Shown here in pieces: positions 8,782 to 16,967 of a stretch of DNA of 64,000 bases. Position numbers and translations under genes: made by a program. The notes under the pieces are model-generated. The model worked only from the letters and a program-made list of their open reading frames with translations. It did not search any database and was not told the DNA's origin. The stretch is from Bacillota bacterium (GTDB lineage: Bacteria; Bacillota; Bacilli; Paenibacillales; UBA4045). Every line of letters starts with the position of its first letter. Position 1 is the stretch's first letter. The DNA lies in NCBI GenBank assembly GCA_023441055.1, contig JAEZQY010000061.1, forward strand, positions 124,001 through 188,000, read 5' to 3'.

Positions 8782-9696
8782 ATGAAAAGAAGAATGAAAA
8801 CTGCACTTATGCTCATTATGATTGCTGCCTTATTGCTGCCAGCAGGCCAAGCTCTCGCAGCCGACACGAGCAAGGAGATCACTGTAAATTTCGTCCCAAT
8901 GCACTTCATCATTGATGGCGTAGAGTACACGCCTCCTGCGGATCAGCCTGGATTCCTGTATGTGACCGATGACAATAAGGCGCATACGTATGTACCGCTA
9001 CGCTTCGTCGCGAACATCCTGTACCGATCTGTGGGGTGGGACGGTGCGGCGATCAAGGTAACCGTCGCTAACCCGGCTCCGACAATTGAAGCGGACTTAG
9101 CGAAGCAAGTCGTAGAGAACAGCGTGATTGAACCGGTAGACAAGTCCAAGCTGCAACGGACGAAGATTGTCGCGAATAAGGCGGATATCACGTACATATT
9201 CGATGGCAATCAAGTTCAGCCTAATTCAGAGACACCGGGGTTCATCTATCAGGGCCGTACCTATGTGCCACTGCGCTTTATGTACAATTCGCTCGGGTAC
9301 GATAATGATCATATCGCATTCGATGGCGACACCTACACGATTACTGCTACGAGTACAGAAGATCAATTGGCCTATAGAGGGATCTTGAAATCCTATGCCG
9401 CTGAGCTAGAAGAAATCTTCCTGCAAGCAGAGAGCGAGCTGACAGGCTTCGCTTTCGAGAATGCGTCGAAGGCATTGAAAGGCACACACGAGGAGAAGCT
9501 CGCCCTCTACGAAGAGGGTGAAGTGATTCTGGGTAAGTGGAAGGTACTGCTGCTGGATAAGATCGATGAAATGTCTAACGAACTGACGGAAGCAAGTCTG
9601 TCGGCGGACATTGCGGCTGACTACACGAGCTTCTATCAAGAGAAAGAAGATGCGAAGCGGCTTCAGGCCAAGACGCTGCTTGGATTGACGGAGTAA
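8782..9696 (+). CDS. Secreted protein with two copper-amine-oxidase N-terminal (stalk) domains
   Basis: A 304-residue exported protein. After the signal peptide (LIMIAALLLPAGQALA) come two copies of the beta-hairpin repeat known from the stalk of copper amine oxidase (Cu_amine_oxidN1): HTYVPLRFVANIL near 75 and RTYVPLRFMYNSLGYD near 165, each preceded by a hydrophobic I(I/F)DG strand. The C-terminal third (200-304) is predicted helical and acidic and matches no family I know. No oxidase domain is present. ATG 8782 is preferred over GTG 8767 because GGTGA lies 11 nt upstream of it. Such proteins are common in Paenibacillus and probably bind the wall. The TraX-like gene follows 32 bp later. Confidence 0.85.
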   Translation: MKRRMKTALMLIMIAALLLPAGQALAADTSKEITVNFVPMHFIIDGVEYTPPADQPGFLYVTDDNKAHTYVPLRFVANILYRSVGWDGAAIKVTVANPAPTIEADLAKQVVENSVIEPVDKSKLQRTKIVANKADITYIFDGNQVQPNSETPGFIYQGRTYVPLRFMYNSLGYDNDHIAFDGDTYTITATSTEDQLAYRGILKSYAAELEEIFLQAESELTGFAFENASKALKGTHEEKLALYEEGEVILGKWKVLLLDKIDEMSNELTEASLSADIAADYTSFYQEKEDAKRLQAKTLLGLTE

Positions 9697-9728
9697 ATCA
9701 GGATAACACAAACCGGGGAGGACATCTT

Positions 9729-10361
9729 GTGCAGCTGCTCGCTATGCTGACGATGCTGATCGATCATATCGGGATCGTGTTCTTCCCGGACAATACGGTA
9801 TTGAGACTGATTGGACGTATTGCGTTCCCGCTCTATGCTTACGGCATAGCGGCGGGAATCCGCTATACGTCCAATCGCGTTAGATATGCCCGCAGATTAG
9901 CGATTATAGCTGCTGCTGCGCAGATTCCCTACATGCTGGCCTTGGATACTTGGGGTGTCAATGTGGTAGGCACATTCGTAGTCGTCGCCGGCGTAATCTG
10001 GCTGTACGAGCGCCGTGCGGATCAACCGATCATCTGGATTAGCGCAATGGTACTGGCCTGTGTGGTCATGGACGGACTGAAGTTCGATTATGGCAGCTAC
10101 GCGCTGCTGCTTATTCTCATCTACCGCTATGTGCCCTTGCACTGGATGGTGGCTGCTCATATGGGACTGAATGTGCTCTATCTGTTTTATGCGAGCTGGC
10201 AGCTTCAGCTTGCGAGTGTGCTGGCCACCTGTCTGCTCGTATATGGACAACCTCTACTCCAGGCCATTCAACGCTATAAGATACCGCGCTGGTTATGGCT
10301 CAGCTTCTATCCTGCTCATCTGCTGCTCCTCTATCTGAGTAAGCTAATCTGGGACTTTTGA
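9729..10361 (+). CDS. TraX family membrane protein
   Basis: A 210-residue integral membrane protein with about seven hydrophobic segments. The N-terminus (MLTMLIDHIGIVFFPDNT) and the following LRLIGRIAFPLYAYGIAAG are the signature of TraX, named after the F-plasmid pilin acetylase. Chromosomal Firmicute members have no established substrate; membrane-bound acyl transfer to a sugar or protein is a family-based guess. GTG start after GGGGAGG with 7-nt spacing. It follows the stalk-domain gene closely and is probably co-transcribed with it. Confidence 0.88.
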   Translation: MQLLAMLTMLIDHIGIVFFPDNTVLRLIGRIAFPLYAYGIAAGIRYTSNRVRYARRLAIIAAAAQIPYMLALDTWGVNVVGTFVVVAGVIWLYERRADQPIIWISAMVLACVVMDGLKFDYGSYALLLILIYRYVPLHWMVAAHMGLNVLYLFYASWQLQLASVLATCLLVYGQPLLQAIQRYKIPRWLWLSFYPAHLLLLYLSKLIWDF

Positions 10362-10395
10362 ACCCTTTCTACTATTTAATGGCTTATTCTTCATA

Positions 10396-10430
10396 TTCGA
10401 CACTACTTCGACATGATTTCGAGTTATAAT
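10396..10430 (+). promoter_or_regulatory. Promoter with tandem Spo0A boxes upstream of 10490
   Basis: Two exact TTCGACA heptamers (10396-10402 and 10407-10413), both in the same orientation and 11 bp apart start to start, precede a perfect TATAAT (10425-10430). There is no consensus -35 at the normal distance (ACTACT at 10402-10407); the boxes cover that region instead. This is the arrangement of Spo0A-activated sigma-A promoters such as spoIIG. One helical turn between boxes fits side-by-side binding. Strong as a pattern, unproven as function. Confidence 0.5.
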
Positions 10431-10489
10431 GGTAACAAATTGTATTGAAATCGGAGATTCGAGTCATGATGAAGAGAGGATGGAATCTG

Positions 10490-12058
10490 ATGAACATATG
10501 GAAGAAGCGTGACAAGGGCAGCCTATTGCCCAAGGCTATTGGAGTCACTGCGAGTGCAGCGCCGCTCCTGCTGGTTGCACCGCTGATAGCGCCTATTGCG
10601 GTTGAAGCGGTGGGAGAGCAGGGCGCGGCTGTGACCGTCACCCAATCTCTGGATGAGGTGGTGTCCGCGAGGATCACCAGTGAGCTGGGAGGCAGTCTGC
10701 TCGTGGGTGACAGCATTACAGTTGATCTGGATGAAGTGTTCGAAGACGATGCAGCTGATCTGCTGCTCTCTGCGATTAACCATAACCCGGACGTTGCCTC
10801 TATCAGTCTGCTGAGCGGTGACTTACATATTCAGGGTAAGAATACAGGTTCGACCTATATCGAATTGACTGCCAAGCGTGATCCTTATGGGCCGGCTGTG
10901 CATGAGCGTGTCGAGCTGCAGGTGGTTAGCGGCTTGGTGGATGCGCATAGTGATGGCATTACAATTGATGATATTACACGGTATATGCAGGAGCATTCGG
11001 AGCGTACATTCGGCAGAGCGAATCTGAACATCCTGCTGGAGCAGATCTCACCGCAGCTTCCATTAGAGAATAGCGCTCCTGTGAGCACTAGTGATGCACT
11101 CACATTGGAAATTATGCAGTGGGAACCGAACGAGCTCGATCTTCGTTCACTCTTCTACGATGCTGATGGTGATTCGTTAACGTATCAAGTCACTCAAATC
11201 AGCGGATCCTTCATCGAGACCGAACTGCACAGCGGCAGTATCTTGTCTATGAGTACGTCGGAGGGGGTTGGTTCGAGCTTCATCCTGAATGTCACTGCGT
11301 CGGATAATCGTTCACAAACAACTGCGACTAAGGAGATTTATGCTAGCGTTGTTCCATCGCAAGGGCCTGAAGGCACATATGGTCAGTATGTCATCATGGG
11401 CAACGGACAAGCCGGCTTCTCATCATTCATTGATGTGTCTTCACATATGACTGATCCACGTGATTTGGCGATCACAGGCTATGGACTTATCTACTTACCT
11501 AATTTTGCAACGAATGCGTTTACGGTGAATCCGGATGTTATGCAAGGTGAGGTGCCAGTTCTGGCTGAATCCCCACTCTTCACAATATCTGCAGATCAAT
11601 CCGGATATGCATACCTATTCGTGGTCGCACAGAATGAGAGAGGTGCCTTTACTACGACTCGACCAGGCTTTCTAGAGCTGCTCTTCGCCGATACTGAAGC
11701 AGAGGTGAACGCTGGAGGCACACTGGTTATCCCGCTTCCATACACGCCGGATGAAGGAACACAGCCACAGTACCAGCTTGAGGTGTTCAGTAATGACGTG
11801 ATGGATTCGCTGGATGGCTTATGGTCACTCTTTGCCGGCCTGTTCGGCGGGGAAGGTGAGGAATATGAGGAAGGCGAGTATAACTTCGTTAAGAAGCTCG
11901 GTGAAGTCACAATCGTGGACAATGCTATACACATTGAGGGGCCGGCGGACTACATCAGCGAGCAACCTGCCCTGGTACAGGTCGATTACACGATGACCGT
12001 CGATGACGAGATCGTAAGCGGACGCTGGAGTGTATTGGTTCATATCACGCAGAATTAA
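10490..12058 (+). CDS. Secreted paralogue with dockerin/EF-hand-like module and cadherin-like domain
   Basis: A 522-residue exported protein. The closest relative is the protein at 3253: both share VDLDE(I/V)FE, INHNP, SLLSGDL, KN(A/T)GST and the IDDI(V/T)RYMQ module (here about 150-195), then a FYDADGDSLTYQV cadherin-like motif near 222. The C-terminal 240 residues differ from the paralogues, ending in a beta-rich domain with an acidic GGEGEEYEEGEY stretch. ATG 10490 is chosen over TTG 10445 and ATG 10466 because AGAGGA lies 10 nt upstream and the resulting N-terminus (MNIWKKRDKG, then a hydrophobic signal ending PIAVEA) looks normal. The TPR-glycosyltransferase gene starts 11 nt after its stop. 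Function unknown. Confidence 0.8.
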   Translation: MNIWKKRDKGSLLPKAIGVTASAAPLLLVAPLIAPIAVEAVGEQGAAVTVTQSLDEVVSARITSELGGSLLVGDSITVDLDEVFEDDAADLLLSAINHNPDVASISLLSGDLHIQGKNTGSTYIELTAKRDPYGPAVHERVELQVVSGLVDAHSDGITIDDITRYMQEHSERTFGRANLNILLEQISPQLPLENSAPVSTSDALTLEIMQWEPNELDLRSLFYDADGDSLTYQVTQISGSFIETELHSGSILSMSTSEGVGSSFILNVTASDNRSQTTATKEIYASVVPSQGPEGTYGQYVIMGNGQAGFSSFIDVSSHMTDPRDLAITGYGLIYLPNFATNAFTVNPDVMQGEVPVLAESPLFTISADQSGYAYLFVVAQNERGAFTTTRPGFLELLFADTEAEVNAGGTLVIPLPYTPDEGTQPQYQLEVFSNDVMDSLDGLWSLFAGLFGGEGEEYEEGEYNFVKKLGEVTIVDNAIHIEGPADYISEQPALVQVDYTMTVDDEIVSGRWSVLVHITQN

Positions 12059-12069
12059 CAAGGTGGAGA

Positions 12070-13497
12070 ATGGCTAATTCGGAATTAAGTGCAATCTTAC
12101 AGTCCCTGCAGAATAAACAATTCCGCGAAGCTGAGCAACAGGCAGCAGCATTGCTGAAGCGCCAGCCTCGTCTAGCACAGGCTTGGGTATACCTCGGCGA
12201 AGCGTTGCTCCGCCAAGGCTGCGGCAGGTCGGCGCGCGCCGTGTTCGAACGCGCGTCGCTGCTGGACCCGCAAGCGGCGTGGACCGATTCGGTTCACGCC
12301 GCTCTTCAGCATGTGCCGGACGGTCCTGTGCGCGCAGAGGTCGATCAGTTGCTCTGGGTGAAGCCCGTGACGGTAGCCGCTGCGATTATGACACAGAATG
12401 AAGAACGGTGCATCGAACGCTGCATACGCAGTCTGTTGGATGTCGATGCAGTCGATGAGATTCTCGTAATCGATTCTACCTCGACGGATCGCACGCTGGA
12501 GCTGGCTACGCAGTTCCCGGAGGTCAGGCTGCTGCGGGATATACCGCTTCATGATAACTTCGCAGGCAAGCGCAACGCAGGCTTGCCGCATCTGGTCAGC
12601 GATTGGGTGCTCTGGATTGATGCGGATGAATGGCTGGAGCCTGCAGACCGGTACGTGATCAGGCAAGCAGCAGGCATATTCGATGAGCTGGAGGAGCCTG
12701 CTGTGCTTAACATCTGCCAGCTCAATCGGATCGGTGCTCGCATCCAGCCGGAATTCTCCTTGCCACGAATGTTCCCGCTCAGGCGCGGGCTGCGCTATTA
12801 TGGGAGGGTGCATGAGCAGGTGGTGCAGGAAGGGCGATCGATGTTCGACAGCGACCTGCATCGGAGCGCTGTGCGCATTCGCCTGCATCATGACGGCTAT
12901 GAGCCCGAGGCAATGCGCCAGGGGGCTAAGCTGGATCGCAATCTGCGGCTGCTGCGTCTGATGGTGGCGGAGGAGCCAGATCACCCAGGATGGTTATTAT
13001 ACTGTGCCAGGGAGACATTAGTGGGTGGCAATCAGGAGGAGGCGCTCCGGCTGCTGCTGCTGGCCGAGGAGAAGGCTGCGCTTGAGCCCAGGTTCGGCAG
13101 ATTGTCTGAGGTTCATCGCATGTTGGCCAATCTGTATGTGGCGCTAGGAGAGCTGGGGCTGGCGCTGGAGGTGTGCGAGCGTTCGCTGCGCATGCAGCCG
13201 GATTTCCCGGACATGCTCTACTTGGCGGCACAGATCCGCATGCGTCAGGCGGTCGCGCTCTTGCAACAGTCGGAGAGGGAGCTGCGAGCGGCCAAGGAAG
13301 GCTTCCAAACCTATCGCGGTGTTGTTGCGGCTGATCGGCAGATCCTCGATTGGAAGGCGGACGCCACCTTGGGTGATCTGGCGAGGCTGACCGGGAGGCA
13401 GACTGGGGCGAAGGCGATCTATCAGGCGATTCTAGAGCGCCATCCAGAGCTGGAGGCGGTGAAGAAGAAGCTGGAGCGGTTGGAGAGACTGGAGTAG
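12070..13497 (+). CDS. TPR-containing family 2 glycosyltransferase
   Basis: Cytoplasmic glycosyltransferase of 475 residues. An N-terminal TPR-like helical pair (5-80) is followed by a GT-A domain: VAAAIMTQNEERCIERCI (102-119), the substrate-diphosphate region VIDSTSTDRT (133-142), and the metal-binding D184-A-D186 in WIDADEW. The C-terminal 160 residues form further TPR-like helices. This layout is seen in SunS/ThuS-like and related peptide or protein glycosyltransferases. The ATG lies 11 nt after the secreted protein gene with AAGGTGGAGA as ribosome site, so co-expression is likely and the upstream secreted protein is an obvious candidate acceptor (inference). C-terminal codons are G/C-rich. 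Confidence 0.85.
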   Translation: MANSELSAILQSLQNKQFREAEQQAAALLKRQPRLAQAWVYLGEALLRQGCGRSARAVFERASLLDPQAAWTDSVHAALQHVPDGPVRAEVDQLLWVKPVTVAAAIMTQNEERCIERCIRSLLDVDAVDEILVIDSTSTDRTLELATQFPEVRLLRDIPLHDNFAGKRNAGLPHLVSDWVLWIDADEWLEPADRYVIRQAAGIFDELEEPAVLNICQLNRIGARIQPEFSLPRMFPLRRGLRYYGRVHEQVVQEGRSMFDSDLHRSAVRIRLHHDGYEPEAMRQGAKLDRNLRLLRLMVAEEPDHPGWLLYCARETLVGGNQEEALRLLLLAEEKAALEPRFGRLSEVHRMLANLYVALGELGLALEVCERSLRMQPDFPDMLYLAAQIRMRQAVALLQQSERELRAAKEGFQTYRGVVAADRQILDWKADATLGDLARLTGRQTGAKAIYQAILERHPELEAVKKKLERLERLE

Positions 13498-13620
13498 GAA
13501 GAGAGAGTAAATTCCCTTTCATTAGGATACAACGCTAGCTTTTCGGTGCTTTATCGTTTATGGTTATAGAAATAGTTAAGCGTTTACATCGCCTGCATAC
13601 GAAAGGATGAAGAGGAACAG

Positions 13621-14679
13621 ATGCATAGCAGCTATAAGGATTTGATAGGAAAGAGACTAGCAGAGAACATCATGTCTGCCAAGGGTGTTATGCTGATCCC
13701 CGCTAATACGGTACTGTCAGAGGAGCATATTACTCATCTCGATCAATTCCGAATTTCAGAATACGACATTTACTTAGAGGAGTCAGAGGAGACGAACCCA
13801 AGTGGGCCGGGGCAACTCGACATAGTTCCAGAATTGCAGAAGGCAGTCTCAGGGGTCGCGGTGAACGAGGCCGGGGCCAAGCTGCAGACTATGGAAACGG
13901 TCATCCTAAAAACTGGAAAGATACCGCTGGCGGAAGTAGAAGAAATTTTACCGGCTGTCATGGAGTCGACGAAAAATCGTAATATCTATAATTTATTCGC
14001 CGAGCTAAGAGATGGAGACAATGAAGACTTCAAGCATAGTATTCGAGTATCTTGCATTACAGCGCTCATCGGCGGATGGCTGCAACTGGAGGAAGAGGAG
14101 CTGGCGTTACTTGTAACCGGGGCGAGCTTCTGCGATATTGGTATGCTGAAGCTGCCTAGTGCGCTGCAAGAGAAGAAGACAGAGCTGTTGTCGCATGAGC
14201 TTGAGATCAGAAAGCAGCACACCGTGCTCGGCTATGAGCTGCTCAAGGAATCGGGCATGGACCAGCGTGCGGCGCTAGTCGCACTGCAGCATCATGAGCG
14301 CGAAGACGGGAGCGGTTATCCCGCAGGGCTACAAGGTTCTGAGATTGATGTGTTCAGCAAGATCGTTGCCTTGGCCGATGCTTATGTGGAGATGACGACT
14401 GATCGGCCAGACCGTCCGCGATTGCCTTTCTATCAGGTTATCGAGGCCCTGCACCAGGATGTGCTCAGGGGGAGGTTTGATTTCTTCATCGGATTGACCT
14501 TCTTGAACCGGCTAATGTCCTCACAAATCGGAAGCGATGTCATCTTGTCTGATGAGCGTAGAGGGAAGATCTTGCTTGTTAATGCCAACTATCCATCCAG
14601 TCCGGTCATCACGGTCAACAGTGAAGTCGTCGATTTGAGCAAAACGAAGGAACTGAAAATTGCCGAGGTCATCGGTTAG
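13621..14679 (+). CDS. HD-GYP-like protein with a degenerate HD pair
   Basis: A 352-residue cytoplasmic protein related to cyclic-di-GMP phosphodiesterases. The N-terminal 60 residues resemble the beta-rich lead domain of Bacillus-type HD-GYP proteins. The catalytic domain keeps H139, H200, H224-H225-E226, D229, GYP (232-234) and D253, but the HD dyad that normally reads HD(I/V)GK is FCDIGM: His is Cys171 while Asp172 remains, and the following Lys is Met. Loss of a metal ligand suggests reduced, altered or no hydrolysis, perhaps c-di-GMP sensing. The ATG follows GAGGAAC. It stands alone between the glycosyltransferase and a convergent SleB-type gene. Confidence 0.85.
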   Translation: MHSSYKDLIGKRLAENIMSAKGVMLIPANTVLSEEHITHLDQFRISEYDIYLEESEETNPSGPGQLDIVPELQKAVSGVAVNEAGAKLQTMETVILKTGKIPLAEVEEILPAVMESTKNRNIYNLFAELRDGDNEDFKHSIRVSCITALIGGWLQLEEEELALLVTGASFCDIGMLKLPSALQEKKTELLSHELEIRKQHTVLGYELLKESGMDQRAALVALQHHEREDGSGYPAGLQGSEIDVFSKIVALADAYVEMTTDRPDRPRLPFYQVIEALHQDVLRGRFDFFIGLTFLNRLMSSQIGSDVILSDERRGKILLVNANYPSSPVITVNSEVVDLSKTKELKIAEVIG

Positions 14680-14707
14680 CAAGGTAAGGAATGCCTTGTC
14701 TATGTAA

Positions 14708-14746
14708 ACATACCTGAACATGACGGTACGTCACGCTCAGGTATGT
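14708..14746. terminator. Hairpin between convergent genes
   Basis: ACATACCTGA (14708-14717) pairs perfectly with TCAGGTATGT (14737-14746), with a nested TGACG/CGTCA pair in the loop. It is followed by ATTATTTTG on the plus strand. It lies between the HD-GYP-like gene and the convergent SleB-type gene and overlaps neither stop. Confidence 0.65.
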
Positions 14747-14747
14747 A

Positions 14748-15680
14748 TTATTTTGCGAAGATATGATTGCCTATAGTCACTGTGACCTCTCTGCTGCGAA
14801 CCCATTGGTTATCGGTCTTGTCTGGGTTGTAGAATACTACTGCTCCTTGACTCGTATCCTCTCCGTTAAGGGCGGCCTGCACCGCCTTCTTCGTGTCTTC
14901 CGTTGGCTTAACTTCATAAATTCGACGATCAAGCACTGGCGAGAACTGGTAATAGGAAATCCCGCTATAGGTCGTCACCTGAAAGATTGTCTCCTTAATG
15001 GAATCCGGCCAATCTGCGCTCTTCACACGATTCAACACGGTAGCTGCAACGGCCACCTTCCCCTCGTAGCTCTCCCCCCCGGCTTCAGCCTCTGTCACCT
15101 GATTTAACCAATATAGATCATCCTCGGATATCGATTGTCGGGAATCCATTGTGATTACTGTGGAGCTGGCATTGGACCCGGCTTCATACTGGATAGAAGT
15201 ACGCTTGGATTGCACATCGTAGGAAATGTCCATACCTAATTTTCTAGCTGTATAGCCGAGTGGAATATACATTCTACCTTTATGAATGAAGGATGCTGTA
15301 TGCAGCTCATCCCGTTCCCATTGGTTGTGATCATTGCGATCATAATCTGCGAAGCGCTGTCCCTCTGGGAATCCAATGGTCATCTGGCTGCTTCTAACGA
15401 CCGCTGAACGATATTGTTCGCTCCATGCGACAGTCGCGGATAGGTTCTCGAACCATATGGCGGGCACCATCTGATAATTATTCTGCATAATAATACTTGC
15501 TGGCATCGGCGTGCCGTTCACATCGATCATTCTCTGCTGGATATCAGCGGCCTGACTTGTCTGTGGCAGCAGCAAGGTTAGCAGCATGAAGACGGCTAGT
15601 AATCTCACTTGTACTTGCTTGATAAGAATCCTCTCCTTCCACTCCAACCACTCTACTAAATTTCTGCGGGTAGAATCCAT
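14748..15680 (-). CDS. SleB-type cell wall (spore cortex) hydrolase with stalk domain
   Basis: An exported wall-lytic enzyme. A hydrophobic signal segment ends near SQAA (45). Residues 50-170 look like a copper-amine-oxidase N-terminal domain (MVPAIWFENL, GRMYIPLGYTARKLG). Residues 185-310 match the SleB/CwlJ catalytic domain: EAEAGGESYEGKVAVAATVL with the proposed catalytic Glu in EAEAGGE (197-203), then YQFSPV and GAVVFYNP. The family cleaves cortex peptidoglycan as a lytic transglycosylase; the N-terminal fusion suggests wall anchoring. The start is uncertain: ATG 15680 gives a long 25-residue lead and has no clear ribosome site, while AAGGAGAGG lies inside the lead and could serve a later non-standard start. 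Confidence 0.85.
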   Translation of the reverse strand: MDSTRRNLVEWLEWKERILIKQVQVRLLAVFMLLTLLLPQTSQAADIQQRMIDVNGTPMPASIIMQNNYQMVPAIWFENLSATVAWSEQYRSAVVRSSQMTIGFPEGQRFADYDRNDHNQWERDELHTASFIHKGRMYIPLGYTARKLGMDISYDVQSKRTSIQYEAGSNASSTVITMDSRQSISEDDLYWLNQVTEAEAGGESYEGKVAVAATVLNRVKSADWPDSIKETIFQVTTYSGISYYQFSPVLDRRIYEVKPTEDTKKAVQAALNGEDTSQGAVVFYNPDKTDNQWVRSREVTVTIGNHIFAK

Positions 15681-15764
15681 GGTAATTTGAGGGAAGGGTG
15701 ATTAGATCAAATCTGGGAAGTTATGCTATTCTTAATCTAATACCTTGAATTGGAGGAATCATGC

Positions 15765-16937
15765 ATGCACAACGGCCATGTCATCGAGACACCATTTATC
15801 TGTGAGAGAGACGGCTTGCAGATTCGGGGCATGCAGTACTTGCCTAATGGCGTGCAACAAGCGCATTATCCTGCTATTATTGTCGGCCATGGATTTACAG
15901 GAAATTATCTGGACACCGCCGATTATTGCCGGGCGTTCGCCGGGATGGGTTATGCGGCTTTCGGCTTTAATTTCTGCGGGGGTGGCAGTACGGATGACGA
16001 CCCTGACTTTAGAAGCGATGGACAATCAACAGATTCCACCATCCTGACCGAGGTTGAGGACCTCATTGCGGTCAAGAACGCCGTCCAAGCTCTGCCATTC
16101 GTGGATGAATCCAATCTGATTCTAGCAGGCTTCAGCCAAGGTGGACTAGTATCTGGTTTAACAGCCGCGAAGTGCAAGGATGAGATTAAGAAGCTCATTA
16201 TGATTTATCCGGCGCTCTGTATACCGGACCATGCCAGAAGGGGCTGCCTAGCAGGCGCTGACTATGATGTGAATGATGTGCCTGCGATCATAGACTGCAA
16301 GCGAACACAGCTGGGCAGAATCTACCATGATACGGTGGTCGATATGGATGTCTTCCTCGAACTGAGCCCCTATCAGGGACCAGTGCTGATCTTGCATGGG
16401 CTGGAGGATGAGGTCGTCGATTACTCCTACGCGATACGCGCAAGGGAAAGCTATGCGCCAGGCCAGTGTCATCTGCAGTTGATCCGAGATGTGGGACATA
16501 GCTTCAGTTCACATCAGCAGGAAAGTGCGATTGCGTCTATGCGAGAGTTCCTGCTAGAACGCAAGGAACTGCTCACGATTCGCGTGATCTTGACGAATCA
16601 CGAAACGATGCAGGATGGTGATTATCGGACAACGAGGATATATTTTACCGGATATTGTGATAATGCTCTGTTCCGCGGGACGATCATGCCAGAAGGCTGT
16701 GATACGCAGGAGCACTACCTGGACGAACTGACTAAGATGAGAGCGGAGTATACTCTGCTGGGGCTGGATCAGGAAGGCCAGCGCTGCCGCCTCCATATCG
16801 TCAATCAGAGGTTGGATGGGGGATTCAAGCCGACCATAGAAACGGATAGCAAGCATCTAGCATGGCTGAGCCAAGCAGATCTGACTGCGGTTCTCGAATT
16901 TAATAAAGATGGCCCGACGGTACGAATATTCGGTTAA
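15765..16937 (+). CDS. Alpha/beta hydrolase with extra C-terminal domain
   Basis: A 390-residue cytoplasmic serine hydrolase. The nucleophile elbow GFSQGG gives Ser124; the oxyanion-hole region is VGHGFTG (40-46); GLEDEVVDYS supplies the acid and DVGHSFS the catalytic His. This fits feruloyl-esterase/dienelactone-hydrolase-like enzymes. After about residue 270 comes a roughly 115-residue beta-rich domain (RTTRIYFTGYCDNALFRG) resembling DUF3237-type proteins; I am unsure of that name. ATG 15765 is chosen because GGAGGA ends 7 nt upstream. Transcribed divergently from the SleB-type gene. Confidence 0.78.
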   Translation: MHNGHVIETPFICERDGLQIRGMQYLPNGVQQAHYPAIIVGHGFTGNYLDTADYCRAFAGMGYAAFGFNFCGGGSTDDDPDFRSDGQSTDSTILTEVEDLIAVKNAVQALPFVDESNLILAGFSQGGLVSGLTAAKCKDEIKKLIMIYPALCIPDHARRGCLAGADYDVNDVPAIIDCKRTQLGRIYHDTVVDMDVFLELSPYQGPVLILHGLEDEVVDYSYAIRARESYAPGQCHLQLIRDVGHSFSSHQQESAIASMREFLLERKELLTIRVILTNHETMQDGDYRTTRIYFTGYCDNALFRGTIMPEGCDTQEHYLDELTKMRAEYTLLGLDQEGQRCRLHIVNQRLDGGFKPTIETDSKHLAWLSQADLTAVLEFNKDGPTVRIFG

Positions 16938-16967
16938 CATGGACACTTCCAAAAGGGGGTTCTCGCT

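Noticed and set aside
12844..12850. TTCGACA inside the glycosyltransferase gene, and similar heptamers at 24128, 48109, 50831, 55476, 55638, 56369, 59494 and 62151
   Set aside because: Inside or at the very end of coding sequence, unpaired and not at a promoter; the overall count is near chance expectation for a 7-mer in 64 kb.
12172..12984. Long minus-strand frame (270 codons) inside the glycosyltransferase gene
   Set aside because: Antisense shadow with no recognisable motif; the sense strand has clear GT2 motifs.
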